The position numbers were made by a program, and so were the translations under genes. The notes under the pieces are model-generated. The model had not been told where the DNA came from, did not search any database, and saw only the letters and a program-made list of their open reading frames with translations. A DNA stretch of 64,000 nucleotides, taken from the NCBI GenBank assembly GCA_949752745.1, contig OX457027.1:58408053-58472052 (forward strand), given 5' to 3'. How positions within the stretch are numbered: the stretch's first letter is position 1; every line of letters starts with the position of its first letter. Source of the stretch: Protula sp. h YS-2021 (Eukaryota > Annelida > Polychaeta > Sabellida > Serpulidae). Below are positions 1-12,120 of the stretch, piece by piece.

Positions 1-193
1 ATTGAAGCATAAGATGTTCTGTTGCCCAGCTGTGTTTAAAGTGGTCACCTCGTGTGTTGCTTATTTTTGTTTTTAGGGTTTGCAACTGCAGCCCATTTCG
101 CTGTTCCAAATAATTTTGTGTTTGCGCCCACGAAAAATGCTCGGAAAGAAACTAAAATATGACTTAAATTCAAAATCCTTTTAACTTTTTTAG

Positions 194-3100
194 GAGTGGT
201 GAAACCTGTACCTCAACCAGTCAAGATCTTTGAGTTGTCCCACAAGACGGAAGGTACTTACACGGTCCAACCAGGGAATACCTACCTTGCAAATGCAATG
301 GGTAAGTCGTATTTAGCTTTGTTATCAATTAAAATACAGCGCTTTTCGCCTTGCACTTTAATCAACAAGGTAACTCAGAGTTATTTATTGGCTTTGTTTC
401 TTTCTCATTTTAGATGTGTTATCAAGTAAGTTGAACATAAAAAAAGTGTGCAGTGCATCTGGTTTCGCGTATATCACATAAATGCATTTACCATTTGCTT
501 GTGTAACTCTCATGTCTGTCATTTTGTTTTGTTGTAGAAGCTGCCGGACTTGTTTGCAGGATGGTACAGAGGCCTGGAGGGGTAGATGCGGAGGTATTTG
601 CGGGACAGGAAATTGCGACATGTGTTGTGAGGGATGTGGTAGAAGGACTGAAACCTGAAGGCATAACTTTTTCCCACATTGAACCCAGGTCTTCACTGCA
701 AACAGTAGATACAAGTGCTATTTTGGGTAGGTTTTACGTATTTCATTTTTTTTTTAGCTGTATGCTTTAATACAATATAATACATTTTACGGTATGGTTG
801 TAAACTGATGAGGACGTCAAGCAAGCGAAACCATCCAGGTTAAGTGCAAGTCTAAAACATAGCAATATCGCGTTTCGCATGTTGAGTGTGTTTTATATGG
901 AAAAGATATTTAGAAATGCATTTTGTTTTTATTTCTTTTGTTTCAGCAGATGTCTTGGCCAAAGCAAGTGATGAGGGGGAGGGGCAGGAGCAAACTAGCC
1001 ATGAACTTTGTCAGCCACAAGCTACAACAGCACAAGAGCAAAACTTTTTTCCAAATTTATCATTTTCTGAGATGTTGCGTGATGACGCCGAACCTGATCC
1101 TGAATTTCTAGAGCACTTGACGACCTGTAGTGCACCCGTAAAATCTCGGCAGCGGCCTATTCCATCAACAGCTGTAAGGGAGGAGGACCTTATGCAAGAG
1201 CAACAGCACCATGTCTTGGAAAGGTTTTGCGCGCTGACAGAAGAAACAAAAGGTGGTAAGTAAAATAGTTTTTATGCGATGTCCATTTCGCTGGTATTGA
1301 GCATTTGTGCAGTGGTAAAGTGTAGTGGTCAGAAAAATATTAATACCGTTAAACGAAGACATTATTGCTGGCGAGACCGCCCCCACACCCAAACGGCTTG
1401 TTTCACAAAATCGCAGGACGTAATATTGGTGTTAGTAGGGAGCTATTGCTATCGGTCTGTCCGTTCGTCTGTCCGTAAATTTTTTTGTCTGGGCGATATC
1501 TCAAAAACTATTTATCGGAGCTTCACGAAACTTTACAGGAAGAAAGTATATATAGTGTAAATGTGCAAACACCCGTCCGCCGCTTCATCCGTTGCACCTT
1601 GTATGTTGTTTTTATCCGGGCGGTATTTCAAAAGAGTAACTGGACCACAGTGATGTAGCTGTTATTGGCTGAAGGCTCTGCATCTCCGATGCCTATGTTT
1701 ATTATTATTCAAAATTCAGTTCGTTTCACTGCAACATGTCGATACACCAGAATGAAGAAAGTGTACTTGGTGTAATTAGGGAGCTATGATGGGTTGCAAC
1801 CTTCCCTCTCCTCCCCTCACCCCGCCCCTTTCTCAAAGAAAAAAAAATAGATTGAACTCAGTTTCAGCGCTCACCTCTTGGTACCCTTAATCTGGAGTCT
1901 GCTGTGGTTTTTTTTTCAAAATTCAGTTCGTTTCACTGCAATATGTTGATACACCAGAATCAAAAATGTGTACTTGGTGTAATTAGGGGGCTACGATGGG
2001 TTGCAACCTTCCCTCTCCCCCCCCCCCTCACCCCGCCCCTTTCTCAAAGAAAAAAAAATAGATTGAACTCAGTTTCAGCGCTCACCTCTTGGTACCCTTA
2101 ATCTGGAGTCTGCTGTGGTTTTTTTTTTCAAAATTCAGTTCGTTTCACTGCAATATGTTGATACACCAGAATCAAAAATGTGTACTTGGTGTAATTAGGG
2201 GGCTACGATGGGTTGCAACCTTCCCTCTCCCCCCCCTCACCCCGCCCCTTTCTCAAAGAAAAAAAAATAGATTGAACTCAGTTTCAGCGCTCACCTCTTG
2301 GTACCCTTAATCTGGAGTCTGCTGTGGTTTTTTTTTTCAAAATTCAGTTCGTTTCACTGCAATATGTTGATACACCGGAATCAAAAATGTGTACTTGGTG
2401 TAATTAGGGGGCTACGATGGGTTGCAACTTTCCCTTCCCCCCCCCGCTCACCCCGCCCCTTTCTCAAAGAAAAAAAAATAGATTGAACTCAGTTTCAGCG
2501 CTCACCTCTTGGTACCCTTAATCTGGAGTCTGCTGTGGTTTTTTTTTTCAAAATTCAGTTCGTTTCACTGCAATATGTTGATACACCAGAATCAAAAATG
2601 TGTACTTGGTGTAATTAGGGGGCTATGGTGGGTTGCAACCTTCTCCCCCCCCCCTCACCCCGCCCCTTTCTCAAAGAAAAAAAAAGATAGATTGAACTCA
2701 GTTTCAGCACTCGCCACTTGGTGCCCTAAATCTGGAGTCTGCTGTGGTTTTTTTTTTTTAAATTCGGTTCGTTTCACTGCGACATGTTGATACACAACAA
2801 TGTTTATTTTTTAACCAAAAAGTGCGATATGAGGTTTAGCATTTGCAGTTAATGTTATTAACAAATTGAAGTAACCAGCTCATGATGCAAACATATGAGA
2901 GGGGGTTACATTCGCTGTGGTATGGTAGTATTTTGTCCTACTTGTGTAAAAATGACTTGCTTTGCATTTGCCATGATTTCTTTGTCTGAATTTCAGTGCT
3001 ATTTTAGGTTAATATATTTATTGCAGAGGCGGGAAAAGATTGTGATCCTGAGGTGTTCGAGGTGTCCCTAAGAGAGGTCATTCCGTTAGAACTGAATGTT

Positions 3101-6100
3101 GAACAACACGTCTCAGATTCATCGGTATTAAGTTCTCCCGTACCAATGGCTCAGATAGAAAACAGTTCTCCCGTATCAGTGGCCCAGATAGAAAAGCCAA
3201 AGAGTTTCTCACTGCGAATTCGCCCTAAACAGAAAAGGCTACAGCCCCAGTCCGATGAAAGCTCTTCCGTCGATCGTGACCATGATTCAGACTACGTACC
3301 CACTCCAAAAAAGAAAAGGCTCTCAGGAAAAAAACATAAATTTAGTTCAAGTAGCAGTGATGAGGAGTCTGATGAAGCCCCTATCACATCAACTCCACGA
3401 AAGGCAGCGAAAGCAACGGTTCGCAGACCAGCAGTGAAAAGTAGCCAGAGATCAGGTGCAAAAGCAATAGTTCGCAGACCAGCAGTGAAAAGTAGCCAGA
3501 GATCAGGTGGCAAACACAGTCAATTGAAAGCCTCATCGGCGCCAGAGAAAGACAAAAGAGGGAGACAGAAATATCTTACAAAGTCGGAGTTACAGCCCAA
3601 GTCCGTCAGAAGCTCTGGCCACGCTCATGATGGTGATTCAGACTCCGTACCCACTGCGAAAAAGAAAAGGTTACCAGGAAAAAAACATACATTTACTACA
3701 AGTAGCAGTGAGTCTAATGAAACCCCTGTCACAACTCCAGGAAAAGCGGCGAAAGCAACGGTTCGCAGATCAGTGAAAAGTAGCGAGATCTCAGGCGACG
3801 AACACGGTCAGATGGAGGACCCATCGGTGCCTGTTGGAGAAAAAGACACAACAGAGGGACCGATGTTTAGTTCAAGTACCGACAGATCCGAATCTACGCC
3901 CGTCACATCGACCCCAATGAAATCACGTCGCAAGTCAGCGAAACGAACGGTTTCAACACCATCAGCTTTAAGAAGCGAAACCTCGGATACAGAACCAGCT
4001 ACTGCAATTGAATCTTCAACGGTAGCAACTGCGGATAGTGATTTCGATCTACCAAGACTGGACCCAGCCAGTAAAAAAAAGCATTGTTGTTTCTTCTGTC
4101 ACAAATTGATTGCACGTGTAGCCGAACATTGCACAGGCGTCCATCGAAACGAAGACGAAATAAAAGTTATAAAAGAAATCAAAGACAAGCGTTGTCGTGC
4201 ATTGGAATGGGATAGAATTCGAAAATTGGGAGATTATTGGTACAACAAACAGGCCAAAAAGAAAGGGTTGAAAGACTTAATTGTCAAATACCGAAACACC
4301 ATGAGGAAGAGGGAGAAAGCGACTGAAGAAAAAGAGTACCTGTTGTGTCCATACTGCAAGGCAATGATAACGAAAGAAAACTTCGCACGTCATCAAAGGA
4401 GGGAATGTAAGCAAAATGCAGATCGACGGGAAAAAGGAGAGAAAATTGATACGCCTGAAAAAACTACGCGAAAACGACTTGTTCCTGAGGCAAGAGCTAA
4501 AATGATGCAAGTGGACACCAAGTCTGAATCTGTTAAAAAGGCTTTGGCACGCATGCACCCGTGTCATACGACGGAGATCATAAAGAACGACAAGTTGCTG
4601 CTAGAGCTGATGGAATTTTTATCCGATAAACATGGTCATATGTCGAAGGCGCAAAGTATGATAACACAACCCGTCATAGCTTTGGCAAAGTTACTTAAGC
4701 TGTGTCGCGAGAAATATCCCGATGTTTTCGTAAGCAGTGAAGACCTAGTCCACCCTGGCCACTACAGGCTAATGGAGAGCGTTATTAAAATGTCCCAGGA
4801 CGAAGGACCAGCATCACAAGAAGAATTCAGCCATCCATCGGCGGTTATGAGATTAGGAGGAACTCTAAGAACCCTTGCAACCGAATACGAGATGCATTGC
4901 CTACGAAATGGAGACTACTCGAAAAACAAGATTGCCTCTGTGTTCCATTCTGTGCTCGATCGTTATTACACATGTTTGTCCAGACGAGCTAACTTCCTGC
5001 TAAAGCGACGAAAATTTAACAAGAGAAAAATTCTGCCAATGTTTCAAGACATTGACAAGTTTTTCCAACACATATCGAACAGAATGAAGGTACTTCATAC
5101 GAAACCGGCGAAAGAAGACATCTATAGGGAAGTCGTGGTGTATACCCTCGCACAGGTGATAATGTTCAACAGAAAACGCAGTGGTGAGGTCGAAAGGTTG
5201 CTATTGAAGGATTTAACTGACGGTCTGAAAATTTCATCAGAGCCAGATCCCGAATATCTAGCGGGAATGCAGGAATTCGAAAAGCAGTTGGCAAGCAAAT
5301 TGATCAGGATTGAGTTCTTGGGGAAATGCTCTAGACGAATATCGGTGCTGTTAACAAACGATATGCACGAAAACATCAAGCTGCTGCTGAAGCTACGCGA
5401 AAAGTACGTCCACAAGAACTCGGTTTATGTCTTTGCACGTCCCGGAAATTATAACACACCGATGGAGGGGCACGTCGCGGTAAAAAAGGTAGCAGTGGAA
5501 GCAGGCCTTACCGACTTGAACATTTTTAATTCAACAAACATGCGAAAACACCTTGCAACGATGTCGCAAGTGTTAAACTTGCCGCACGTAGAGCAGGACT
5601 TTTTGGCAAATTTCATGGGTCACGACATAAGGGTTCATAGGGATTACTACAGATTACCGGTCGACATTGTCGAAAAGAGTAAAGTGGCACAGGTCCTCAT
5701 TGCCATAAACAGTGGGAAGCCAAGGGAACCATACCAACAAACGGGCTACGAAGCGTTGCCGGATGTGGAAATTGGCGAGGTGACTGCACAGGGTGGACCA
5801 ACGGAAAGTAGGTTTATGTTGCACTTTACGTGCAAAATGTACTTCAAAATTTGTAAGAAAATTTGAAAAGTATAGTTAGCTGACTTTGTAACAGGGAGAT
5901 GTTAAAAAACCCAAAAAATGTTTTAAGATGTGTGTGTTTCAGTACGTTTATTTTCCTACTTTTTTCGACCCCGTTCCCATGTATGTTTTACAGCTGAGAA
6001 GATTTGAAGTAACACACAGTTCAGTTTGGCGCGAAAATGACGTGTATATGTAATTGGGAGTTAATTTGATACCCGTCTATGCTGTTCGCAGGTGATGTTG

Positions 6101-7515
6101 AAGAATCAGACGGAGAGGGAGAAGTGGACGTCATAAGAGAGACGGAGCAACGACTGCTGGGTAAGAAACCTATTAATCGGATTTCGCTTGAATTGTGCGT
6201 AAACAGTCAGGAGTAAAGTTGTGTAAGATGATAAAGGGGTGATATTTGTAATGACTATTTCATTAAACGTTTTTTTTTTATTATTTTTTTTTAAACATTG
6301 TTCAGAATGTAATTATCATTTACAAGGCTGTACAAAACATGAGACAGTAGTAATAAAATGTGTGACCTTTGAATTTCGCAGGTTTTTGGTACTGCTGCAA
6401 CTCCGCCAATGTTATTTATAACAAAGTGGCATTTTTTTATGTTTTTACAGGCGATCAAGCAACTCGTCCCCACTTCAGTGAAGTTGAAGTGGCTCTCATG
6501 AAGACCATATTCAAGAAAGAATTACACCACAGAGGTAGTCTTCCAACGTTAGATGAAGTGGAGGATCGAGTTCGAGACGAGGAAATGTTACTGGGTCGTT
6601 CTGTGAGAGAAATCTTCAATTTCCTGAAAGCGCAGAAGAAAAAAAGTACCAAAGCAAAAAAACAACAAACAGCAGCTCCTTCCGCTCCTGCTCCACCGAC
6701 CGCTGATGCTTCAGACGATAGTTCAGGTACAAGCATACAAGCAAAAATATTAAAGAAAGATGTACTTCACATTTCGCATGGAGTGAGAGACTAAGAAAAT
6801 TTTAGTGTAGATGAATATTTAACATTGTTTTTAATTGTATGTTGTTGACCCTTCACTATGTATAATTAATTTCTCTTGCATATAAGCAAAAACATTGCAT
6901 TTAGACGTGTTCATTTATGTTTTTCTTTCAGACGAGGTGGAATATGAAATTCCTTTGCCTGTCACCTCAGTATCATCACTTATGAAAAAGAAACGGAAGA
7001 AATCCGGTCACAGCCGCAGGTCAGAGAGTCCCAAGAAAACTAAAGGTAGGATTTAACAGAAAGCATTCGGTTCACATAAATTTTAGGTGGTACATTTCGC
7101 GTGGTTCTGTTAATAGCGTTGCGAAAACTATATTGAATGTAACGTGTGCTTTCGCAAGAATTGACAGTTCATTGCACTTACATTTTATAATCTCGCCTTA
7201 TCTTTTGCAATGCTCGACACTTAATGTAAACTCACAAATTTATTTTGCTAGATACACATGTTTTACACTTGTGCAAATTATTTTACAGGTTCGAGTAGGC
7301 CGTGGACAACAGAGGAAAAAGAGGCGGTGCATAAACATTTCCAAGGCCACATTGACCGATACAAGCCGCCAACGATGAAAGAAATCAAGTCCTGCCTTTC
7401 AGAGGAAAGTGATATTTTAGGACACAGGAACAAAGTTCAGTTGCGGGCATACCTTTCAAATTTGTACAAGAGAAATAGAAAGGCGGAAGAAGCTTCAGAT
7501 CCGTTTAAAAAATAA
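194..7515 (+). CDS. Crypton-like tyrosine-recombinase gene with zinc fingers and two SANT-like C-terminal modules (5' end outside window)
   Basis: Reading frame and splice signals support exons 194-301, 414-425 (12-nt microexon), 538-726, 947-1255, 3027-5807, 6092-6160, 6451-6726, 6932-7045 and 7289-7515 (TAA stop). Every junction is GT-AG and phase 1, so each internal exon is symmetric. Domain order: acidic and low-complexity N-terminus; Ser/Lys-rich nuclear-type region with internal duplication; two Cys/His zinc-finger-like motifs; a domain with the spacing of tyrosine-recombinase catalytic residues; then two related short helical modules. This architecture matches a family of mostly unannotated Crypton-related proteins of fish, molluscs and corals (recalled, not searched). 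It could be an active or decayed Crypton-type transposon gene or a domesticated nuclear protein. The frame is intact across all visible exons, which argues against old decay. The start codon lies upstream of the window. Confidence 0.72.
1437..1690. repeat. Probable interspersed repeat rich in GTCTGTCCGT
   Basis: This stretch in the intron after exon 947-1255 contains the GTCTGTCCGTTCGTCTGTCC run, a second gtccgccgcttcatccg run and a 'gatatctcaaaaacta' segment. Such CGTCTGTCC tracts are common dispersed repeats in invertebrates. Borders are not defined and no coding potential is seen. Confidence 0.3.
1713..2800. repeat. Tandem repeat of about 209-bp units in an intron
   Basis: The landmark AATTCAGTTCGTTTCACTGC recurs at 1713, 1920, 2132, 2341, 2552 and, with one change (aattcggttc), at 2761. 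Spacing is 207-212 bp. Units are nearly identical except for the lengths of their poly-T, poly-C and poly-A tracts. Each unit has a pyrimidine-rich block (ctctcccccccc.. ctcaccccgcccctttctc) followed by an A-run. The array lies inside the 1256-3026 intron of the Crypton-like gene. Short ORFs across it are by-products of the repeat. Confidence 0.9.
3027..5807 (+). CDS. Large central exon: Ser/Lys-rich region, two zinc fingers, tyrosine-recombinase-like domain
   Basis: Part of the gene spanning 194-7515. The frame is open for over 900 codons. Residues are counted from the V codon at 3053. The first ~330 residues are basic/Ser-rich, with a repeated block (…PKKKRLSGKKH… / …AKKKRLPGKKH… and KAAKATVRR twice). 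A C-x2-C…H-x4-H finger (HCCFFCHK…EHCTGVH) lies near residue 345 and a C-x2-C…H-x4-C finger (CPYC…RHQRREC) near 431. Recombinase-like landmarks follow: Arg in FNRKRSGEVE (~709), Arg in NMRKHLAT (~830), His in FMGHD (~856) and the Tyr pair in HRDYYRLP (~865). The usual H-x-x-R histidine is replaced (T-N-M-R), as in several Crypton-like families. Activity is not proven by sequence. Confidence 0.75.
6451..6726 (+). CDS. Exon encoding first SANT-like module (RPHFSEVEVALMK…)
   Basis: Part of the gene spanning 194-7515. The exon starts after ttttacag and ends at cag/gtac, phase 1 on both sides. It encodes RPHFSEVEVALMKTIF… followed by a Lys-rich then Ala/Pro-rich linker. The pattern (RP-aromatic-S/T-x-x-E-x-x-x-x-x-x-x-F near the start, L-P-x-x-x-E then LLGRS…I..FL near the end) parallels the module in the last exon, suggesting exon duplication. 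Related modules end the fish and mollusc homologues of this family (recalled). Confidence 0.6.
7289..7515 (+). CDS. Last exon encoding second SANT-like module (RPWTTEEKEAVHKHF…)
   Basis: Part of the gene spanning 194-7515. Acceptor ttttacag precedes it and TAA is at 7513-7515. It encodes RPWTTEEKEAVHKHFQGHI…, then PPTMKEIKSCLSEE…ILGHRNKVQLRAYLSNLYK and a basic tail ending DPFKK. Tryptophan and spacing resemble a Myb/SANT-like helix bundle. The 3' half of this exon and its flank are copied several times downstream (9727, 10726 and a fragment near 8808), all lacking the 5' half and its acceptor. Confidence 0.65.
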
Positions 7516-7689
7516 GAAAATATTTTGGGGACATTTCGCTGTGATATCATGTTTGTGGTATTCTGTTTTGGTTTACACAAGTGCGGGGAGTTTTCTTTTT
7601 AACTGTCAGTTCGAAAGTTCTCTGTTCGGAGTGACCAATTTCAAAGTTTATGAACGTTGTGAGATTGGGTAGTACGAGTAAATAATATG

Positions 7690-7925
7690 TGACAGAGTCT
7701 CAAAACTTGCAAATTTTGCTGATGTTTCTGTGAGTAAGAACATTTTGGTGTTCGCACATTTCGCATGGTTGTGTACGTACATTTGGCATGTCAATTCGAA
7801 AGCTTTAACTGTGTTAATTGCAGGCAACTTTTCTCACACCAAGTGTGACTTTGATACGTACAAAACCATGCGAAATGTGCGAACACCAAAATGTTCTAAT
7901 TCACAAACATCGGCAAAATTTATTT
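7690..7925. repeat. Large inverted repeat 1 (arms about 75-100 nt)
   Basis: The left arm ends in gaacattttggtgttcgcac.., followed by atttcgcatggttgtgtacgta. The right arm (7853-7925) is its reverse complement, differing at about one base in the central 42 and at a few bases in the outer aaattttg.cgatgttt segment. The loop is about 85 nt. Confidence 0.85.
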
Positions 7926-7933
7926 TAATTTGT

Positions 7934-8204
7934 AAGGGAGGGGGGCTGTGCTGTGACGTTCAAGTCTTACCTTGGCACGGGGTTCGTGTGTGGGACTAAC
8001 TGTGTAACTCGAGTGGGAAGGGAAAAATGTTGAAGACGCAAAGCGCACGGTAGCGGAGTAGAAAGGATAAATATACACTTCCTTCGTTGCTATTCATTGT
8101 ATAACATGTTTTTTATGCTTATGTTTCTGTCGTTGCATTTTCTGGCGGTGAAACGTGATGTCTTCCATGGTGTTAGTAATGTCAGTGTTTTCATGGTAAC
8201 ACTG
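7934..8204. repeat. 271-bp direct repeat, copy 1
   Basis: Starts taagggaggggggctgtgc and ends gttttcatggtaaca. It is nearly identical to 8541-8808 (differences include tgctgtg/tgcggtg and agcggag/agcgaag). Contains no coding region I recognise. Confidence 0.9.
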
Positions 8205-8540
8205 GACGTAGTGTTGTAAGTCGGCATCGGGGGCCATCGGTTGTGGCGTTATTACTTAAACTCGTGCGGTTGGTTTAAACAAAGCACTTGCTAGGTAGAC
8301 AGGAAAAGGTGTATTGACAAACATACTCATTTAATATTGGGGGTGGGTGGGTGGGATTGGTGGTAGGGGATTGTCGATTTATCAAGAGCTTTCAAAAATT
8401 ACGGGGCAGGTTTTTTCGTTTTCCAGTATTAAGTCAGGACACCTGTCTTTATGAAATCATGCTGTTTGACCCAGCGAGTATTTGTTTTAATTTGTTTTTA
8501 GTTTCGCTGTCAGAAAGCGTACTTGTTAGAAATGAAAGTA

Positions 8541-8808
8541 AGGGAGGGGGGCTGTGCGGTGACGTTCAAGTCTTACCTTGGCACGGGGTTCGTGTGTGGG
8601 ACTAACTGTGTAACTCGAGTGGGAAGGGAAAAATGTTGAAGACGCAAAGCGCACGGTAGCGAAGTAGAAAGGATAAATATACACTTCCTTCGTTGCTATT
8701 CATTGTATAACATGTTTTTTATGCTTATGTTTCTGTCGTTGCATTTTCTGGCGGTGAAACGTGATGTCTTCCATGGTGTTAGTAATGTCAGTGTTTTCAT
8801 GGTAACAT
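8541..8808. repeat. 271-bp direct repeat, copy 2
   Basis: Second copy of the 7934-8204 block, 607 bp downstream. Right after it the sequence jumps into a partial last-exon copy (gaagcttcagatccg). The intervening 8205-8540 is unique in this window. Confidence 0.9.
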
Positions 8809-9433
8809 GAAGCTTCAGATCCGTTTAAAAAAAAGACGCTATTTCGGGACCATTTCGCTGTGATGTCATGTTTGTGGTATTCCGTTTTGGTTTACACAAG
8901 TGGGGGGAGTTTTTTTTGTATCAGTTTTTCCATGCAGTTCACTGTTCTTATACGAAGTGACCGACTTCATATTTATGAACGTCACGGGTCTGAGTAGTAC
9001 GGGCAATTTTCATATAACGGGGTCTCAAAACCTGCCAAATTTGCCGAGGTATTAAGAAGTGTTTTGGTTCGTACATTTCGCATGGTTATGTGCGGTCGCG
9101 TATCAGGTTTCAGAGTGTTATTTGTATTTGATTTTTCTCGTTTACAGTGACAAACTGTAAATTTATGAAAGTGGCGTTGATGGATAGTACGGATAAGTTT
9201 CATGTGACAGGGTCACAAAAGGTGCAAAGTTTGCCGATGTATTTAAAAAAGAAATACTTGCGTCGTAGATTTCGCGTGGTTGCACTGCATTTCGCATGGT
9301 TGTAGATGTGTGCGTACATTTCGCTTGTCAGTTCGAAAGCATTAGCTGTGTTATTTGCAGTTCACTGCTCCTATAAGAAGTGGCCGACTTTAAATTTATG
9401 AGCGTTGCGAGATGATGTAGTACGAGAAAATGA

Positions 9434-9705
9434 TATGTGGCAGGGTCTCAAAACTTTACAAATTTTGCTGATGTTTCTGTGAGTAAGAACATTTTGGTGT
9501 TCGCACATTTCGCATGGTTGTGTACGTACATTTGGCATGTCAATTCGAAAGCTTTAACTGTGTTAATTGCAGGCAACTTTTCTCACACCAAGTGTGACTT
9601 TGATACGTACAAAACCATGCGAAATGTGCGAACACCAAAATGTTCTAATTCACAGAAACATCGGCAAAATTTTCGAAGTTTGAGACCCTGTTACATACAT
9701 GGTTG
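9434..9705. repeat. Large inverted repeat 2
   Basis: Same foldback as at 7690-7925, with longer pairing. The left arm begins at the 'gtggcagggtctcaaaac' segment and the right arm ends in 'tttgagaccctgttacatac', so arms exceed 100 nt. Confidence 0.85.
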
Positions 9706-9726
9706 TGGACGTACATTTCGCATGTG

Positions 9727-9832
9727 ATATTTTAGGACACAGGAACAAAGTTCAGTTGCGGGCATACCTTTCAAAATTTTACAAGAAAAATAAAAAGGCG
9801 GATGAAGCTTCAGATCCATTTAAAAAAAAATA
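9727..9832 (+). pseudogene. Copy of the 3' half of the Crypton-like gene's last exon
   Basis: Starts gtgatattttaggacacagg and runs in the same frame to the DPFKK-like end and TAA. It closely matches the exon at 7410-7515 but has no splice acceptor or upstream half, so it is a gene fragment carried in the array. Confidence 0.85.
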
Positions 9833-10437
9833 AACTGTTTTGGGGACATTTCGCTGTGATGTCATTTTTGTGGGATTCTGTTTTGGTTTACACAAGTGGG
9901 AGGAGTTTTTTTTTTTGTATCAGTTTTTTTTCCATGCAGTTCACTGTTCTTAATCGAAGTGACCGACTTCTAATTTATGAACGTCACGGGTCTGGGTAGT
10001 ACGGGCAATTTTCATGTAACGGGGTCTCAAAACCTGCCAAATTTGCCGAGGTATTAAGAAGTGTTTTGGTTCGTACATTTCGCATGGTTATGTGCGTTCG
10101 CGTATCAGGTTTCAGTGTGTTATTTGCATTTGATTTTTCTTGTATAAAGTGACAGACTGTAAATTTGTGAAAGTGGCGGTGATGGATAGTACGGATAAGT
10201 TTCATGTGACAGGGTCACAAAAGCTGCCAATTTTGCCGATGTATTTAAAAAATAAATACTTGCGTCGTAGATTTCGCGTGGTTGCACTACATTTCGCATG
10301 GTTGTAGATGTGTGCGTGCATTTCGCTTGTCAGTTCGAAAGTATTAGCTGTGTTATTTGCATTTCACTGCTCCTATAAGAAGTGGCCGACTTTAAATTTA
10401 TGAGCGTTGCGAGACGATGTAGTACGAGAAAATGATA

Positions 10438-10715
10438 TGTGGCAGGGTCTCAGAACTTGCACATTTTGCTGATGTTTCTGTGAGTAAGAACATTTTGGTG
10501 TTCGCACATTTCGCATAATTGTGTACGTAAATTTCGCTTGTCAATTCGAAAGCTTTAGCTGCATTATTTGCAGTCCATTTTTCTCACACCAAGTGGCCGA
10601 ATTAAGTACGTACAAAACCATGCGAAATGTGCGAACACCAAAATGTTCTAATTCATAGAAGCATCGGCAAAATTTTTGAAGTTTGAAACCCTGTTACATA
10701 CATGGTTTTGGACGT
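10438..10715. repeat. Large inverted repeat 3
   Basis: Third copy of the foldback, about 1 kb after the second. The left arm starts at ggcagggtctcagaac and the right arm ends in gtttgaaaccctgttacat. It has slightly more mismatches than the second copy. Confidence 0.8.
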
Positions 10716-10725
10716 ACATTTAGCA

Positions 10726-10832
10726 TGTGATATTTTAGGACACAGGGACAAAGTTCAGTTGCGGGCATATCTTTCAAATTTTCACAAGAAAAATAAAAAG
10801 GCGGATGAAGCTTCAAATCCGTTAAAAAAATA
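10726..10832 (+). pseudogene. Second copy of the last-exon 3' half
   Basis: Same segment as at 9727-9832 with extra changes (ggacaaag, cataTct, aaatccgttaaaaaaataa). It lies almost exactly 1 kb further along the array. Confidence 0.85.
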
Positions 10833-11407
10833 AACTGTTTTGGGGACATTTCGCGGTGATGTCATGTTCGTGGGATTCTGTTTTGGTTTACACAAGTGTG
10901 GGGAATTTTTTTTTTTTTTGTATCATTTTTTCCATGCAGTTCACTGTTCTTATACGAAGTGACCGACTTTTAATTTATGAACGTCACGGTTCTGGGTAGT
11001 ACGGGCAATTTTCATGTAACGGGGTCTCAAAACCTGCCAAATTTGCCGAGGTATTAAGAAGTGTTTTTGTTTCGTACATTTCGCATGGTTATGTGCGTTC
11101 GCGTATCAAGTTTCAGTGTGTTATTTGCATTTGATTTTTCTTGTATAAAGTGACAGTCTGTAAATTTATGAAAGTGGCGGTGATGGGTAGTACGGATAAG
11201 TTTCATGTGACAGGTGACAAAAGCTGCCAAGTTTGCCTATGTATTTAAAAAAAATAAATACTTGCGTCGCAGATTTCGCGTGGTTGCATTACATTTCGCA
11301 TGGTTGTGTATGAGCGTACATTTCGTTTGTCAGTTCGAAAGTTCTCTGTTCGGAGTGACCAATTTCAAAGTTTATGAACGTTACGAGATTGGGTAGTACG
11401 AGCAAAA

Positions 11408-11690
11408 GGTATGTGACAGAGCCTCAAAACTTGGAAATTTTGCCGATATTGCCGTGATTAAGAAAATTTCGGTGTTCGCACATTTCGCATGGTTGTGTGC
11501 GTACATTTCGCATGTCAGTTTGAAAGTTTTAATTGTGTTATTTGCAGTTCACTTTTCTCATACTAAGTCACCTACTTTAGTACGTACACAACCATGCAAA
11601 ATGTGCGAACACCAAAATGTGCTTATTTACAGAAACATCGGCAAAATTGTCAAAAGTTTGAGACCGTGTCACATGCATGGTTGTTATACG
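11408..11690. repeat. Large inverted repeat 4
   Basis: Fourth copy, more diverged. The left arm has gtgacagagcctcaaaac and ggtgttcgcacatttcgc. The right arm has gcaaaatgtgcgaacacc and gtttgagaccgtgtcacatg. A further left arm without a clear partner follows at about 11825-11920. Confidence 0.75.
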
Positions 11691-12120
11691 TTCATTTCGC
11701 ATGATTGTGTATAAACGTGCATTTCGCTTGTCAGTTTTACCTGTTATTTGCAGTTCACTGTTCTTATACGAAGTGACCGACTTTAAATTTATGAACGTCG
11801 CGAGAAGGGCGTACGCGCAAACGTGACATTGTCTCAAAACTTGGAAAATTTGCCGATGTTTCCGTGATTAAAAAATTTTGGTGTTCGCACATTTCGCATG
11901 ATTTTGTACGTACATTTCGCATGTCAGTTTGAAAGTTTTAATTGTGTTATTTTCAGTTAATTTTTCTCATACGAAGTCACCGACATTAACTTTATGAACG
12001 TCACGAGAGGGGTAGTACACCCAAGTTGTGTTGCATGGTCTCTAAACTTGCAAATTTTGTGCATGGTTGTGTACGTACATTTCGCAAGTTAGTTTGAAAG
12101 TTTCTGCTGTGTATTTTGTT

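Larger units (their letters stand above)
7410..12120. repeat. Complex ~1-kb tandem array with palindromes and ATTTCGC word
   Basis: Units recur at about 1-kb spacing. The segment GATATTTTAGGACACAGG.. recurs at ~7411, 9727 and 10726. GAAGCTTCAGATCC-like sequence recurs at ~7491, 8809, 9805 and 10807. The block 'cggggtctcaaaacctgcc' recurs at ~9019, 10020 and 11021. Inside units are repeated pieces with cagttcactgttcttatacg, aagtgaccgac, and gtctcaaaac.tgc.aaatttgcc. The word ATTTCGC (either strand) occurs about 30 times by eye between 7530 and 12090. No protein other than copies of the upstream last exon is recognisable. The array ends near 12120 in AT-rich unique-looking sequence. Confidence 0.85.
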